64,000 bases of DNA from Humulus lupulus (lineage: Eukaryota; Streptophyta; Magnoliopsida; Rosales; Cannabaceae), in NCBI RefSeq assembly GCF_963169125.1, contig NC_084795.1, positions 187,710,214 to 187,774,213 on the forward strand, read 5' to 3'. How positions within the stretch are numbered: the stretch's first letter is position 1; each line of letters begins with the position of its first letter. Shown piece by piece: positions 1 to 10,471 of the stretch. Position numbers and translations under genes: made by a program. The notes below the pieces were generated by a model, which was not told where the DNA came from, searched no databases, and saw only the letters and a program-made list of their open reading frames with translations.

Positions 1-7
1 TACAAAC

Positions 8-1027
8 TTGACAGATACCAAGGAACATATCTTCCTCACAAACAAGAATAAGGTGCCCTTAAAAAAAACCATGCAGATGAAGGGAGACCGATCCAAAAGG
101 GACCCTAGTAAGTATTGCCAGTACCACAAGGATATTGGCCACACCACGATGGAATGTACCCACTTGAAAGTAGAAATCAAGGAACTCATACGCCGGGGGC
201 ACCTAGGCAGGGATGTTAGAGTGGAAAACTCAGGACCAAAGGATCGACCATCCTATTTGTAGGCTAGAGAGCGAGCCCTAGAGGTGCAAGGAGAAGTAAG
301 AATGGTGTTCAGAGGTCCAAGATTAAGAGGAGATTTGAGGAAGGGATGAGATAGATATTCCAAGGAAGCAAGATGAAGTCCACCGCCGTGCACCATGAGC
401 CTGGAGCAGCGACCCCGAAAGAACTTTAAGGGGGAAAATGATTCGATAACCTTCACACAAGAAGATGTGCGAGGGGTGCATTTCCCCCACAGCGACCCCC
501 TAGTGCTGACCATTCAAGTGGCCAATATGAGAGTGCATCGAGTCCTCGTGGACAATGGTAGTTTTGTAGATATCTTATTTCGCCCCACATTTGAGAAGAT
601 GGGCTTGGGAGTCAGGAACATAAAACCCTGCCATACCCCCTTATAAGGATTCACTAGGGACTCAACACAGCCTTTAGGAGTGATTGAGTTAGCCTTCACC
701 ATGGGGGAGCAAGCAAGACAAACCACTGCCATGATGAACTTTGTTGTAGTAGATTAGGCTTCGAATTTCAATGTAGTATTAGGGAGACCCTCCCTAAGAG
801 AATTGAAAGTGGTGACCTCGATATATCACCTGTCTGTTAAATTCCCAACCCCTGGGGGGATAGCAAGCATAAAAGAACAAAAGGAAGCAAGAGAGTGTTA
901 TAATATCTCTCTTTGCATAGCAACCAAGCCACGAGAACCCATGGCAATGGTGATACATGGAGGCGCAAACCCACATTCACACTTAGGGATGGATGACACT
1001 ATCATACCCCGAGCATGGAATGCATAA
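8..1027 (+). pseudogene. Element E: Tat-type gypsy gag C-terminus, protease and integrase tail (internally deleted)
   Basis: One reading frame runs through the whole stretch, broken only by in-frame stops (for example at 260-262, 644-646 and 755-757). Near the 5' end is the Tat-type nucleocapsid motif CQYHKDIGHTTMEC, a C-x2-H...H...C zinc-knuckle-like sequence. At about 470-600 is an aspartic protease core, with VLVDNGS as the catalytic D-x-G segment, followed by LGRPSL. The frame should continue into reverse transcriptase. Instead, after GMDD it runs into IPRAWNA and a stop, which matches the extreme C-terminus of integrase in the related element A (SRAWNGEHL). RT, RNase H and almost all of integrase are therefore missing. 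The gag start lies before the window. Family assignment is firm; the deletion is inferred by comparison with A and B. Confidence 0.85.
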
Positions 1028-1030
1028 CAT

Positions 1031-1410
1031 ATCAATGAATCTTACTAGTAAGACTTTCACATCTAATGCAGGAATATATGTACCTTGTTTGTTTGACTTA
1101 TGTTAATTTCATTAGTTAAAAATCAAAGAGGTTGCCCAGATAACCTCATAGTAGTTGCAATGTTGCCATACGTTCCTTTGTAATCTGCTTGCTATCAATG
1201 AAAATGTTTCCTATATCGCATATTACATTCCTTCTATATGCATGCGTCTATATAAAAAATATGCACACATTTTCAAAATCTACGTTGGGAGCAAAATGAA
1301 CAAAGTGCTCAATGGAATGAATCCCACCAAGCACTTGAGGGGCAGGATAGGAGGCATATATATTGCAAAAAAAAAAAATAGCCTTGCAAGGAATCTCTTG
1401 AATTCATGAG
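1031..1410. other. Post-pol spacer of element E
   Basis: No coding signal. It begins at the position of the integrase stop and holds T-rich DNA and a tail-like stretch (ATCAATGAAAATG) reminiscent of the spacer that follows pol in element B (GTCAATAAAG near 38,820). It leads into the tandem repeat. Confidence 0.5.
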
Positions 1411-1860
1411 GGTTCGATACCCTTATGGATGTCAAGGGAGTCAAAAGGTTCTACGTGGATAACCTCGCGAAAAAGGCTAGATACCTCCACGAGGGGTATG
1501 GTCTCAACGAGGACATCCACTGATAAGCCTAGAGCATCTCCTGGATCCATAAGGATTAGCTACCCTTATGGATGCCAAGGGAGCCACAAGGTTCCATAAG
1601 GATAAACTCGTGATAGACTAATACCTCCACAAGGGGTAAGGCCTTAAGGAAGACGTCCACCAATAAGCCTAGAGTGGCCACCAAGTCGTCTAGCCAAAAA
1701 GTGTCCAACAAGAGAAGCTTGTGAAAAGAATTCAAAAGATTTCATGAGGACAAAGTCCGAATAGAGGCTAATACCTCTACGAGGGGTAAGGCCTCAAAAA
1801 GAGCATCCACTAATAAGCCTAGAGCGGCCACCAAGCTATCTAGCCAAAATGGGTCCTAAA
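1411..1860 (+). repeat. Tandem repeat, about 140-150 bp unit, three diverged copies
   Basis: The block CCCTTATGGATG recurs at about 1,419 and 1,562 (143 bp). The block ATAAGCCTAGAG recurs at 1,523, 1,663 and 1,813 (140 and 150 bp). Each unit also carries ATACCTCCACGAGGGGT or a close variant. The array lies between pol and the antisense gene of element E, the non-coding 3' region where Tat elements are known to accumulate tandem repeats. Confidence 0.8.
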
Positions 1861-2304
1861 GAAGACCCTTGTAAAAGTAGTACTATGCATACTGACGAGA
1901 AGGACGTTTCTCGCACAAAATAACAAGTGCGCACAAAGAATATAAAAGGACGCTAAGAACCCAAAGGGTTAACGTGTCCTTACAAGTATAGTCACCAAAA
2001 AGACTATCATCATCAGTCCACGGGACACATGAAGAATTCATCAAAGAAGAGGGACTTATCAAAGCCCCTTAGGCATAATAACCAAAAGAGGATGACAAAG
2101 GCTCAGAAGGAAAATACATCCTCGTAGCCAATACAAAGATAAGGAAAGGTCCTATATATAAAAGTTCTACACACAATGGCGAACTTAAGAAGACCTCAGA
2201 CGTAAAAAGTTCCACATATAAAGAAAAGAAGATCCATGCAAAACAAAAAACATAGAATGTTACACAACTGCAAAAAAATATAATAATAAGCCTTGGAGAG
2301 GGGC

Positions 2305-2721
2305 CTATGGGTTCCCACCCTGACCTTTCCACTCTACAATCTTCTCGATCGCATACTCTCCAAAGGGGGATAGGTTGACATCAGGGTTAGTCCTCCACAC
2401 AGCATGCAACGTGTGCTCGACTATGCCATTCTCAGCGTTCACCAGTTTAACCTCAAGAGCGCTAATCTTCTCATTTAGGGTATGAATATTGGCTTCGAGC
2501 TTGATGTTAGACCGAGAAGTCGATGCATCCTTGGCTAGTGCAGCATCCCTCTCATGGACCGCCTCGGCAAGATGGCTCTCCAAGTCACTGACTCGTGTAG
2601 ACACCCCATCTTTTTTTGCCTTGGCCAAGGAAAGGTCCTTCATTGCCCCCTCAAGCTCGAACTGTAACTGTTGTGTGGATGAGGAGCTTGAGGCGACAAA
2701 ATGGTGACCCAAGATGGAAGC
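2305..2721 (-). pseudogene. Element E antisense gene, terminal coiled-coil exon
   Basis: Read on the minus strand. A 3' splice site (TTTTTACTTAG before GCTTCC) places the exon start near 2,721, and the frame is open to a stop at 2,305. The product is rich in Ala, Glu, Lys and Leu with heptad-like spacing (segments such as LEGAMKDLSLAKAKKD), so a coiled coil is expected. It ends in a short conserved segment with TNPDVNLSPFG. The terminal exons of the antisense genes in A and B have the same plan (coiled coil, then NPEKDTLFL or NPDIDTSFL), so the three are homologous. Function is unknown; antisense ORFs at this position are a described trait of Tat retrotransposons. Confidence 0.65.
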
Positions 2722-2807
2722 CTAAGTAAAAACAAAGAAACAAAACAAAACGTCATTGATCAGGCGATATCAAAAAAAAAAAAAACATTAAGTGTTCTGA
2801 CAAGCAC

Positions 2808-3551
2808 CTGCATAGAGGCTCACATATAAGCCTCACCTAATTCAGTGTCTTGAATATCATACATAGATCCCCACTTGCCTTCAAAAATATTCCCCATGTA
2901 GTGGCTCATGGCCTCTCCATACTGAGTCGCAAAAGGATGCCCCCGAGAAGTGGAAGCACGCCTAGAAAAGGAAGGGGATCGGGAAGGCCCTGATCCATCC
3001 ACAAAGGCACGAGGACCAAAGGGGTGCAGAGTCACCTCTTTAGGAAGCGATGCACCAAAAGGCACCTGTCTCAAATGTGCCCCCAAGGGTGGAAGAAAAT
3101 CGTCAAAGGAAGGCGAGAAAAAATTCCTCTTCGAGATAGGAGGAGCTGGAGGAGGGGTGTTGAAAGAAAACTCGCCACCTACTACGTGCCACGAGATCCA
3201 AGAAGTGACGTCATCGGTGCATCCACCATCGGCAACACATCCAGCCCCGTCAGCCAAGGATCTTAAACAAGAATAGTTCTTGAACTCCACCTCAACCTCA
3301 TCCTTGATATCCATCAGGCCACCATTGGAGTTGTGATAGTCTTCATCGTCGTCATCATTGTCCATGTTCTCCGGGATAGTAGGACAAAGGACAAGGAAAT
3401 GACATGATCTGGAGACAACAACTTATAAGAATAGAGATTTCCCTTAGTGAAAATGCTACAGGTCTGCTTGCATGAATCCAGCACAGCCAGGACCTTCGCC
3501 ATGCGATCGCGGGCAGCCGGGCTCAAAGCAGGGTCGACAACCCCTTCAAGA
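2808..3551 (-). pseudogene. Element E antisense gene, acidic/Ser-Pro-rich linker exon
   Basis: A minus-strand 3' splice site (TTGACCTAG) opens the exon at about 3,551, and CAG/GTGCTT is a possible donor near 2,808. The reading starts EGVVDPALSPAARDRM, shifts frame near 3,370, then continues MDNDDDDEDYHNSNGG and on into a Ser/Pro-rich region. A stop (2,820-2,822) precedes the possible donor, so the copy is damaged or the donor is misplaced. The acidic and low-complexity composition suggests a disordered linker between the N-terminal domain and the coiled coil. No catalytic motif is seen. Confidence 0.5.
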
Positions 3552-3689
3552 CTAGGTCAAGAAAAAGAAATAAGTTAGTTGGACAAATCGAAGGAGAGGG
3601 GTAAAAAATATATAAAAAGATAATAATAAAAAAATTATATGTATATATACAGGAAGAAATAGCTTACTTGAACTGTTGAAGCACATAGG

Positions 3690-3851
3690 CTGAGTAGATA
3701 TGCTATTAGTGAAAAAAATCGCTATTCCACGAACCCCTATTGGAAATAGAGCCCTCCACAAGGGAGTACCCAATGAGAGCCGCAACTTTCTAGAGCTAAT
3801 AGAAGCCAGGGGCTGTTGGGTTTGCCCTCAAAGTAAATAGATGATGGACCA
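3690..3851 (-). pseudogene. Element E antisense gene, exon fragment next to solo LTR 1
   Basis: On the minus strand this short piece lies directly downstream of the solo LTR insertion and ends near a possible donor (TTCAAG/TAAGCT). It is presumably the continuation of the domain exon at 6,165-6,560, which the solo LTR split. Stops are present in the likely frame. Assigned mainly by position. Confidence 0.35.
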
Positions 3852-6164
3852 TGTAATGCCCTACTACCTTAGAGCCGTTACTAAGTGAGTTTAAAATGTG
3901 CATTTAACTTGCTAACCAAGCATTTAACCCAAAAGTGCAACTAAACTGAGTGAAAATCACATAATTTGAAAAATGTAATCATTCATTGAAAATTATAAGT
4001 GTTTCACAGTAGGGATCCCAAAAAATACTGCTTATAAATATTTACAACTCAATATATGTTTGAAGTCGACTAAACGACAAAATAGGATTCAGCACAAAGC
4101 ATCTCCCAAAAAAAATACCCCTGCCCGTGGCAGCCAGGCAGACCAGACATGTACGCATCGCCTCATGCTCTCCATACTCATGGTTGGTCGACTTTTCCCT
4201 TGCCCCTAACTACACCAAAGAGCACCCGTGAGCCGAAGCCCAGCAAGAAAACTCCACACAAATAGATAACATATGCATATCAATTACTCAACACAAAACA
4301 AATCTGCCAACAGGCAAAACATATACAGCCGTGCCGTCCCAGGTGCTTTACCAGGCCCTGGGTTCACGGTCTACACCGTAAGGATATCCCAGGTATCCCT
4401 TAGGGTCCAACCCTAGCAACTTGCACTTCGCGTGCTAAATGCTGCTCCCGACCCTATTGTCGTTCTCGGCCTTCGCCGTCCCCGGCCCTTGTCGTTCTCG
4501 GCCTTCACCGTTCATGGCCTATGCCGTTCATTCACATATATGCATACATAGCATGACTAATCAAACACTTAAACACATATTAACATAATCAATGGGCTAT
4601 GCCCTGCACATAATCATATAGGGTCGTGCCCTGCAACACAATTAGGGCCTCGCCTTGCTCTATGGGTACAACAGTTTTCTTACCTGTGTCCCGAGCTTCT
4701 TGTGCACCGAAATCTCGAGAACGGTCCCCTAACCGAGCCTCGTTGGAAACCTAGTCACAACACATACGTAGCAATCTCATTACTAATCAATTCATAATCA
4801 TCTCCCGGAACCAATCCCGTGCTCCCGGGACCCCCCGTTTCCCCACACAAGGTAGCGAAAGCGTCCCCGAGCCCCCTGAGCGAAAACCCTGAAAACACAT
4901 TTTCCCCCTGCCCAGAAATTGGCCTAGCGCCGCGGCACAACCGTTTAGGGGCCACGACTCCCAGAATGATGCCCTCCTCCTGATTCAACCTAGCACCGCG
5001 GCGCGGAAGAACAGGCTCGCGGTGCTCATACGTGAACCTAGAAAGATGGGTTTTTCCCTAACATTTTACCGAGCCAAAACTCTTCCAAATCAACCCCAAG
5101 ATACCCCCAAGTCCCAAATCAACTTAAAACCCCATGCAAACAGTATAGTAACCCAGAAACAACATCAACCAGCTTAAATACACATTCAAACCCATAATTC
5201 ACCAAATGGTTTAAAAATTCATAAAACTTAAACCATAACAGAGCATAACCTCATAAATGCATGAAACTCTCACCTCAAATGGTGATTCAACCTTGAGCTG
5301 CTTTCCCTGTCAAATTCCAAGCTCAATTCCACTCATCCCAATTTGAACCTCACTCCAATAATCCACAAGACAACACACAATTCAACTCTCAAACCATAAC
5401 ATTCTTAGCTGAATTCTACAAAATATGCAGAACAATCTTCTAGTTTTTCCTTGGCTTTATTCCCCTCTTGATCCCACCAAACTCCAGAGATCTTCCTTCC
5501 TTCCTTCCTTCTTGGTTTCTAGTTCTCTCTAGAGCTCCCAAAACACAATTCTTGCATAGGCCAAAATGTGAGAACGTTCTAAACTTTTCCCTCAGCCAAA
5601 GCTTATCTACCACCTAAGCCAAATGATCCAATTGCCCTTCTTTCTAACTTAGATTCTAGCTAATCCTCAAGGGCATCCTAGACTTTTCCTTAATCTCTTC
5701 CAAGAATGCCACTTTCCCACTTAAGACAACTATCCTCAAGAGTTACCTATAGTTACCCAAGCTACCAAAGTGCCACTAACCATTTCTCAATAATTCTCAT
5801 ACTCAAGTTATAATTTTCCCAAAATACCCCTAGCTCCTCTCGAGCCGGGTATTTAACCCCGTTGTGACTTTTAGCGAAATAGCTCCCTAGGACCGTCTTG
5901 GAACGTGCATCACAATTATATCACCACTCACACGTGGTATCAATCACAATATATACAAATATTACATTTATGCCCTCAACGGGCTAAAATTACAATTATG
6001 CCCCTAACAACCAAATGGGGCCCACATGCATATTTAATTCACCTAAACATGCATTTATAATCACATATTCATTAAATTCACATATTAATACAATATAAAA
6101 ATTATTTCCCTCCAGGCACGCTAATCAAGGCCCCAAGCCTTATTAGCGAATTTGGGTCGCTACA
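3852..6164 (-). mobile_element. Solo LTR 1, Tekay/Del-like gypsy, about 2.3 kb, TSD GACCA
   Basis: The sequence starts TGTAATGCCC and ends CGCTACA on the + strand, and is flanked on both sides by GACCA (3,847-3,851 and 6,165-6,169), a perfect 5-bp target duplication. No primer-binding site, coding region or polypurine tract is attached, so it is a solo LTR. Two further copies with the same ends lie at 8,746 and 48,860. Length and internal blocks (on the minus strand GGCTTCGGCTCACGGGTGCT near 4,230) fit my recollection of long chromovirus (Tekay/Del) LTRs, hence the minus orientation. It splits the antisense gene of element E. Confidence 0.85.
4450..4530. repeat. Minisatellite inside solo LTR 1
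   Basis: Repeats of roughly 18 bp built on TTCTCGGCCTTCGCCG with point variation. The same array, with a different unit sequence and copy number, occurs in solo LTRs 2 and 3. Confidence 0.65.
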
Positions 6165-7062
6165 GACCATTTTCATGGAGGGCCCCTGAGAGTGCACTTG
6201 CGTGTATAACACGCACAAACAACTTAACACAATGCAAGAGTTGAGAGACAGTTGGAGAGGTGCTTGCTCAAAATATTTGAGTATCTTAACGAAGAAGGGG
6301 TGAAGTGGAGATTCCCCTCCAGACTTAATTACTGAGTCGCTGAAAGCTACAAGCACCTCAAGCAGCTCAGACGCACGGTCATTGCAAGATGGAATGAAGA
6401 AGCTCATGTTCGGTGACAGTTGATGGGCCTTCAGTGCAAAGCTTAACCTGAGTAAGAGTAGACTCGATGCCTGTGTTCTCAGAATCATCAAGGATCCCCC
6501 TCAGCATGTTTGGTACCTGGACAGAAACAACAAGCGGTTTGTTGTGAACGACTGGCTTTATCAACCCCCTAGAAGGTCCTCTACATGTCCTACGTCTACG
6601 CGCATACTACTTGACCCTATGACTTTCGGCTTTGGACAGCGAAGAAATGAGGGAAAGACCATGGAGATAAACTCAAATTCAGATGGGTCACAATCAGCAC
6701 CCCCATGGGCAAAACCCAGAGCCGGGATTCCATCACCATAGGCAGAGGGAGGTTAAAGTGGTAGATTTTATTCTAGGCAAGCGATTTCGGCTATGCAATC
6801 TTGGAGGGTTGATTTTAGTTGGAAGACATATGTTTTGGTGCCATGGGGAGAAACCTAAACCCCCACCACTGGTAATAAACTCAAGTTCACTCTCAAGGCC
6901 TTGTTCCTTCTGCCTGAGGTAGGATATCCTCTGCAGGTAGAGCATTCGCACACCTGCATTTGCAGAGGATTTGCAAGTGTCGGCCTCAGAGTCAGAAGAT
7001 GACAACTCGATGAGCTCAATGGTAGGTGGTACTTTAAAAGACTGTCCAGATGCCATAGGCAA
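6165..7062 (-). pseudogene. Element E antisense gene, N-terminal and retroelement-associated domain exons
   Basis: Read on the minus strand from an ATG at 7,062 (product begins MPMASGQSFK, then a Ser/Asp-rich stretch). A possible 3' splice site (GAGTCTTAG) sits just upstream. After several frame changes, the part at about 6,490-6,170 reads ...SPLHPFFVKILKYFEQAPLQLS..., the signature of the domain once named putative gypsy-type transposon (Transposase_28, related to plant mobile domains): G-x-PLHPFF, then a hydrophobic stretch with APxQLxxN. It is cut at 6,165 by solo LTR 1. The domain is common in antisense ORFs of Tat elements; its molecular role is not established. Frameshifts and stops make this copy a pseudogene. 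Confidence 0.6.
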
Positions 7063-7482
7063 GCTAAGACTCGACGATATGTGTGCGTGAAGACAACCCT
7101 ATATCTACAACACGAGTGTAAAGGACATAAGATAGGGACCCATACGTACAAGCATAACATGCCATGGGAACAAATAACTCTTAAGAAACAGGTACATACT
7201 AACCTATGGGCCTACCCTCGTGTAAAAGGTAAAAGAGACATGTATATCACTCGAAGAAAGGAATACTGGGATGTGTGTATACATGTCCTTGGATGTGCTA
7301 GGGTGAACGTTTGGATATGCAAAAATGAATCCTTGGGTATGTGGGGGGTGGACCTTAGGGGGTGTGAAGATGATCTCCTAAGTGAAACACTTTATGCTCC
7401 TTTTAATACAAACATGGGAGAAGGAAAAATAAGTTCAGAAAAAAAGGGAAGAGGATATGAATTTAAAGGGGCAAAAATTACC

Positions 7483-7570
7483 TCAATAGTGCTTCTATGG
7501 AGGATAGAACTTTAGAGCCTTTGGAAATAGCCTCAATGAGATACCACTAGGCTAGGTAAGTTTTAGCGTG
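7483..7570 (-). promoter_or_regulatory. Leader exon and 5' splice site of the element E antisense gene
   Basis: On the minus strand the stretch ends ACTATTGAG/GTAATTTT, a good plant donor at 7,482-7,480. It lies between the TATA-like box at 7,594 and the first coding exon at 7,062. The same arrangement (TATA, short leader, GTAAG donor) is seen in element A. Exact transcription start unknown. Confidence 0.45.
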
Positions 7571-7593
7571 AAGAATAAATCCAAGCATTGAGG

Positions 7594-7601
7594 TATTTAT
7601 A
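7594..7601 (-). promoter_or_regulatory. TATA-like box for the element E antisense gene
   Basis: TATAAATA on the minus strand, about 110 bp upstream of the leader donor. Isolated TATA-like words are common in AT-rich DNA; the support is the matching position in element A (27,245). Confidence 0.4.
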
Positions 7602-8745
7602 AGGAGATTCAAGACGTCAAAGCCCTTGGATCAAGTCAAGGGTGAGTGGTGGAGATCAAGAGTCTTGGCCACCTTGGGATCCGCACTTGGGAATGGTTTG
7701 TTATCAATCAATCTTAAAGACACACTTGGATCACCACCAAAGCTTGTTGGATTTTGTGTTTCTTTACTAACTAGAAAGAAACACACCATACACCATCAAG
7801 GTGCATTTTGTGCTTCTTCATTCACTACAGGTTATCACCCAAAAGGTGAGCATTCCATGCCCCTATAAGGAAGGTGAAGCACGAGCACTATACATATCAC
7901 ATGAAGAACATATGAAAGAGTCTACGAACACACTTAAAAGAGTTCTCATACAATCTAGGGCAAGTGTGAATATAGGAAAGTCACTAAAGGTGAAAGGCAC
8001 CCCAGATGAGGGCTGAAGTCGCTGGAGGCGCATGACGCCGAAGGAGGAGGGCCTTGCATAGCGAGGCCCAACATGCTGTATGCCAAACATGTGTCAAGTC
8101 TTCTATGAGTCAAGTCCCTTGCGCAGAAGAAGAGAAACATCTGAGGATGAGGGCTTCGCTATGCGAGGCCTAACTCGCCTACGCCTCGCGGAGCCCAAGC
8201 ACCTTGCGCACCTCCAGGCACCACGCGGAGCCCCAATGCGTTGCCATGTTTCTCCAGATGCGCGAGGCCATGTGTTGAGGACACTTCACCCATGCGGAAT
8301 ACCATGCGAGGGCCTTGTTGCCTTGATGTCGGGGCATGAAGAAGAGCCTCGTATAGCAAGGGGGCCTCGCATACCGAGGCTAGGCTGGGCTTGCTGCGTT
8401 TAAGGCTCGCTTAGTGAAGGTTTCCTTGAGCCTCGCACACCTCTAGGCACCACGCGGAGCCCTAGCTCCTTGCACACCTCCAGACACCACTCAGAGGCCC
8501 AGTGCCTAGCCATGTTCTCTAGATGCAACAACTTTTCCCATGCACAAGACCATGTGAGGGCCTTGTTGCCCTGATGTCGGGGCATGGAGGAGAGCCTCGC
8601 TTAGTGAAGGCTTTGTTGGCTCATCACGTATTATTGGTGCCAAGCCTTCCAAATATACAAGGAGAACTAGTAAGGATGTCCCACACTCAGCAAAATATTA
8701 GAAGTTTATGAGATAAGATATATTTTAGAAATGTGAGAAGGACCA
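7602..8745 (+). mobile_element. Probable 3' end and first part of the 3' LTR of element E
   Basis: No coding signal. The stretch lies downstream of the antisense gene of element E, where the polypurine tract and 3' LTR should be. I could not fix the LTR start. The downstream piece (11,066-11,525) carries a TATA box (CTATAAATAG, about 11,322) followed by a pyrimidine-rich leader, as expected for the promoter half of a + strand LTR, with solo LTR 2 inserted between. This is a positional inference. Confidence 0.4.
8150..8640. repeat. GC-rich imperfect tandem repeat, about 230-250 bp unit, two copies
   Basis: AGGCACCACGCGGAGCC occurs at 8,216 and 8,445, and GGCCTTGTTGCC at 8,311 and 8,559. The first copy is followed by a second with an extra short internal duplication (CACCTCCAGACACCAC near 8,478). 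The block is much richer in G+C than its surroundings. It gives long open frames on both strands, but these are repeat artefacts. Confidence 0.7.
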
Positions 8746-9419
8746 TGTAACGCTTTACTACCCTAGACCTGTTACCATGTGATTTTAAAATGTGCCATTA
8801 GCTCGCTAATCGAGGTACTAGACCAAAAAAAGTGTGGTTAATTAAAATGAAGACTCATTTAAATAAGATTTTGTTAAAAAGTGTTGGACATTCATTTAAA
8901 TCATGAAAGTGTTACATTGGGATCCCAAAATACTGTTTAGAAACATATTTACAACTCAAAAAGTTACATCACAGTTGACCTAAGAGACAAAATCAAACAT
9001 TTATAACCTGCTCCTCAAAATATCCTAGCTGTGGTAGCCAGGTAAGCCAAACATGTACGCATCGCTCCATGCCCTCCAACTCATGGTTGATTGACCTTTC
9101 CTTGCCCTTACCTACACCACAGAATACCCGTGAGCCGAGGCCCAACAAGAGAACTTTAAAGCACATCATAGAATAATTCATTTCAACAAATATATACTTA
9201 ATCAAAGATAACAAACAATTTACAGGTTCTTATTGGAATACACAACAACACAATAGCACAACAACATAACAACACAAAAGTACAGTAGTACAATAGTGGC
9301 CTTCGCCAATCGGGGTGCACTGTCAAGCACCAAGTTCGTAGTCATAACCGAGCTGGTGTGTATAACACCCTTAGAGGGTCCCGCCTTGGTGGTCTGCATT
9401 CAACATGCTTAACACCGAT

Positions 9420-9545
9420 CCCGACCCTTTGTCGCTCCTGACTCTTGCCGCTTCCGTCTCTTGCCACTCCCGGCTCTTGCCGCTCCCAGCTCTTTTGGTT
9501 TCCGGCTCTTGCGGCTTCCGACACTTGCCTCTCCCAGTTCTTGTC
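9420..9545. repeat. Minisatellite inside solo LTR 2
   Basis: At least six tandem units of about 18 bp on the theme CTCTTGCCGCTCCCGG. It corresponds in position to the arrays at 4,450 and 49,465, but is longer and has a changed unit. Confidence 0.7.
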
Positions 9546-10419
9546 GATCGGTCACAATCACATGTATGACATAATAGCTATAGATAATACACACAACACT
9601 ACACACCACATAGCTCTACGGGCACAAACAGTTCTCTTACCTTATGTCCCGAGCTGACAACCCAAAATGATCCCAAGCTTTAGCAGAAAAACCTATTCAC
9701 CACACATTAATATATAGACATCAATCAGTTCCTAAACAATTAAGAAATTCAGATTAAAATACTAGCCTTTGGGACCTCAAATTCTACTAAACTGGGTAGT
9801 AGAATCCTTCCCATGTCTTAACAGTTGGGTTCCCAAGTTTAAAGCCCTCAATTGGCCAACATTTCCTATTTGAGCTGCAGCCTAGCCCTTAAGGGCCATG
9901 TCACATTCAAGTCAGAGAGCCTTGGGCTCTCATCAAAGGGACACGGGCCGCGGCGTGTCTCAGCCTGCGTCGTGGCGCCTGGGCAAAATTCGAGGCTCCC
10001 CAAGCCTTTGAGATTATGCAGGCCATGGTTTCTGAGGAACAGGGCTGCGACTCGAACCCAAAAACCAAGAAACTCCAACATTTTTAGAGATCTAAACCTC
10101 CTACAAATCGATTCAAACATGTTCTAATGCCCGAATTGAGTCCTAAAACTTTCACTATACACAGAGTAGTACATAAACCCTAAAATCTTAACTAAAACCT
10201 CATTACAACCTAAATTCAATCACTTGAGTTTAAAACCCCAAAACACTAAAAAACAGAGAGATTCAATAAAAAAACTTGCACAAAACCTTACCTCTATGAC
10301 GAATTCAACCTTGAGCTAGTTCCCCAGTACTTTTAGCTTGATTTCCCCAAATCCCCAGCCTCAAATCCTCAACTTTTCAGCAATTTTCTTCAAAATTCTC
10401 ATAACTTCTCAAAAGACCA

Positions 10420-10435
10420 AGAGAGGGAGAGAGAG

Positions 10436-10470
<35 letters not shown>
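10420..10470. repeat. (GA)n microsatellite in solo LTR 2
   Basis: An almost pure GA dinucleotide run with a few interruptions. Solo LTRs 1 and 3 have no such run at this position. Confidence 0.9.

Positions 10471-10471
<1 letters not shown>

Noticed and set aside
1411..1860. CRISPR-like array
   Set aside because: Units are contiguous and about 145 bp long, with no short repeats separated by unique spacers, and the DNA is from a plant genome.
3024..3276. Basic open frames on the + strand at 3.0-3.3 kb
   Set aside because: Shadows of the antisense gene linker exon.
7081..7515. Open frame of 144 codons on the + strand
   Set aside because: No recognisable domain, and it overlaps the leader intron of the antisense gene of element E. 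Treated as chance.
8080..8711. Several overlapping open frames on both strands at 8.1-8.7 kb
   Set aside because: They come from a GC-rich tandem repeat with few stop codons; no protein similarity is recognised.
9852..10127. Open frames on both strands within solo LTR 2
   Set aside because: The same region in solo LTRs 1 and 3 does not keep the frames; non-coding LTR sequence.
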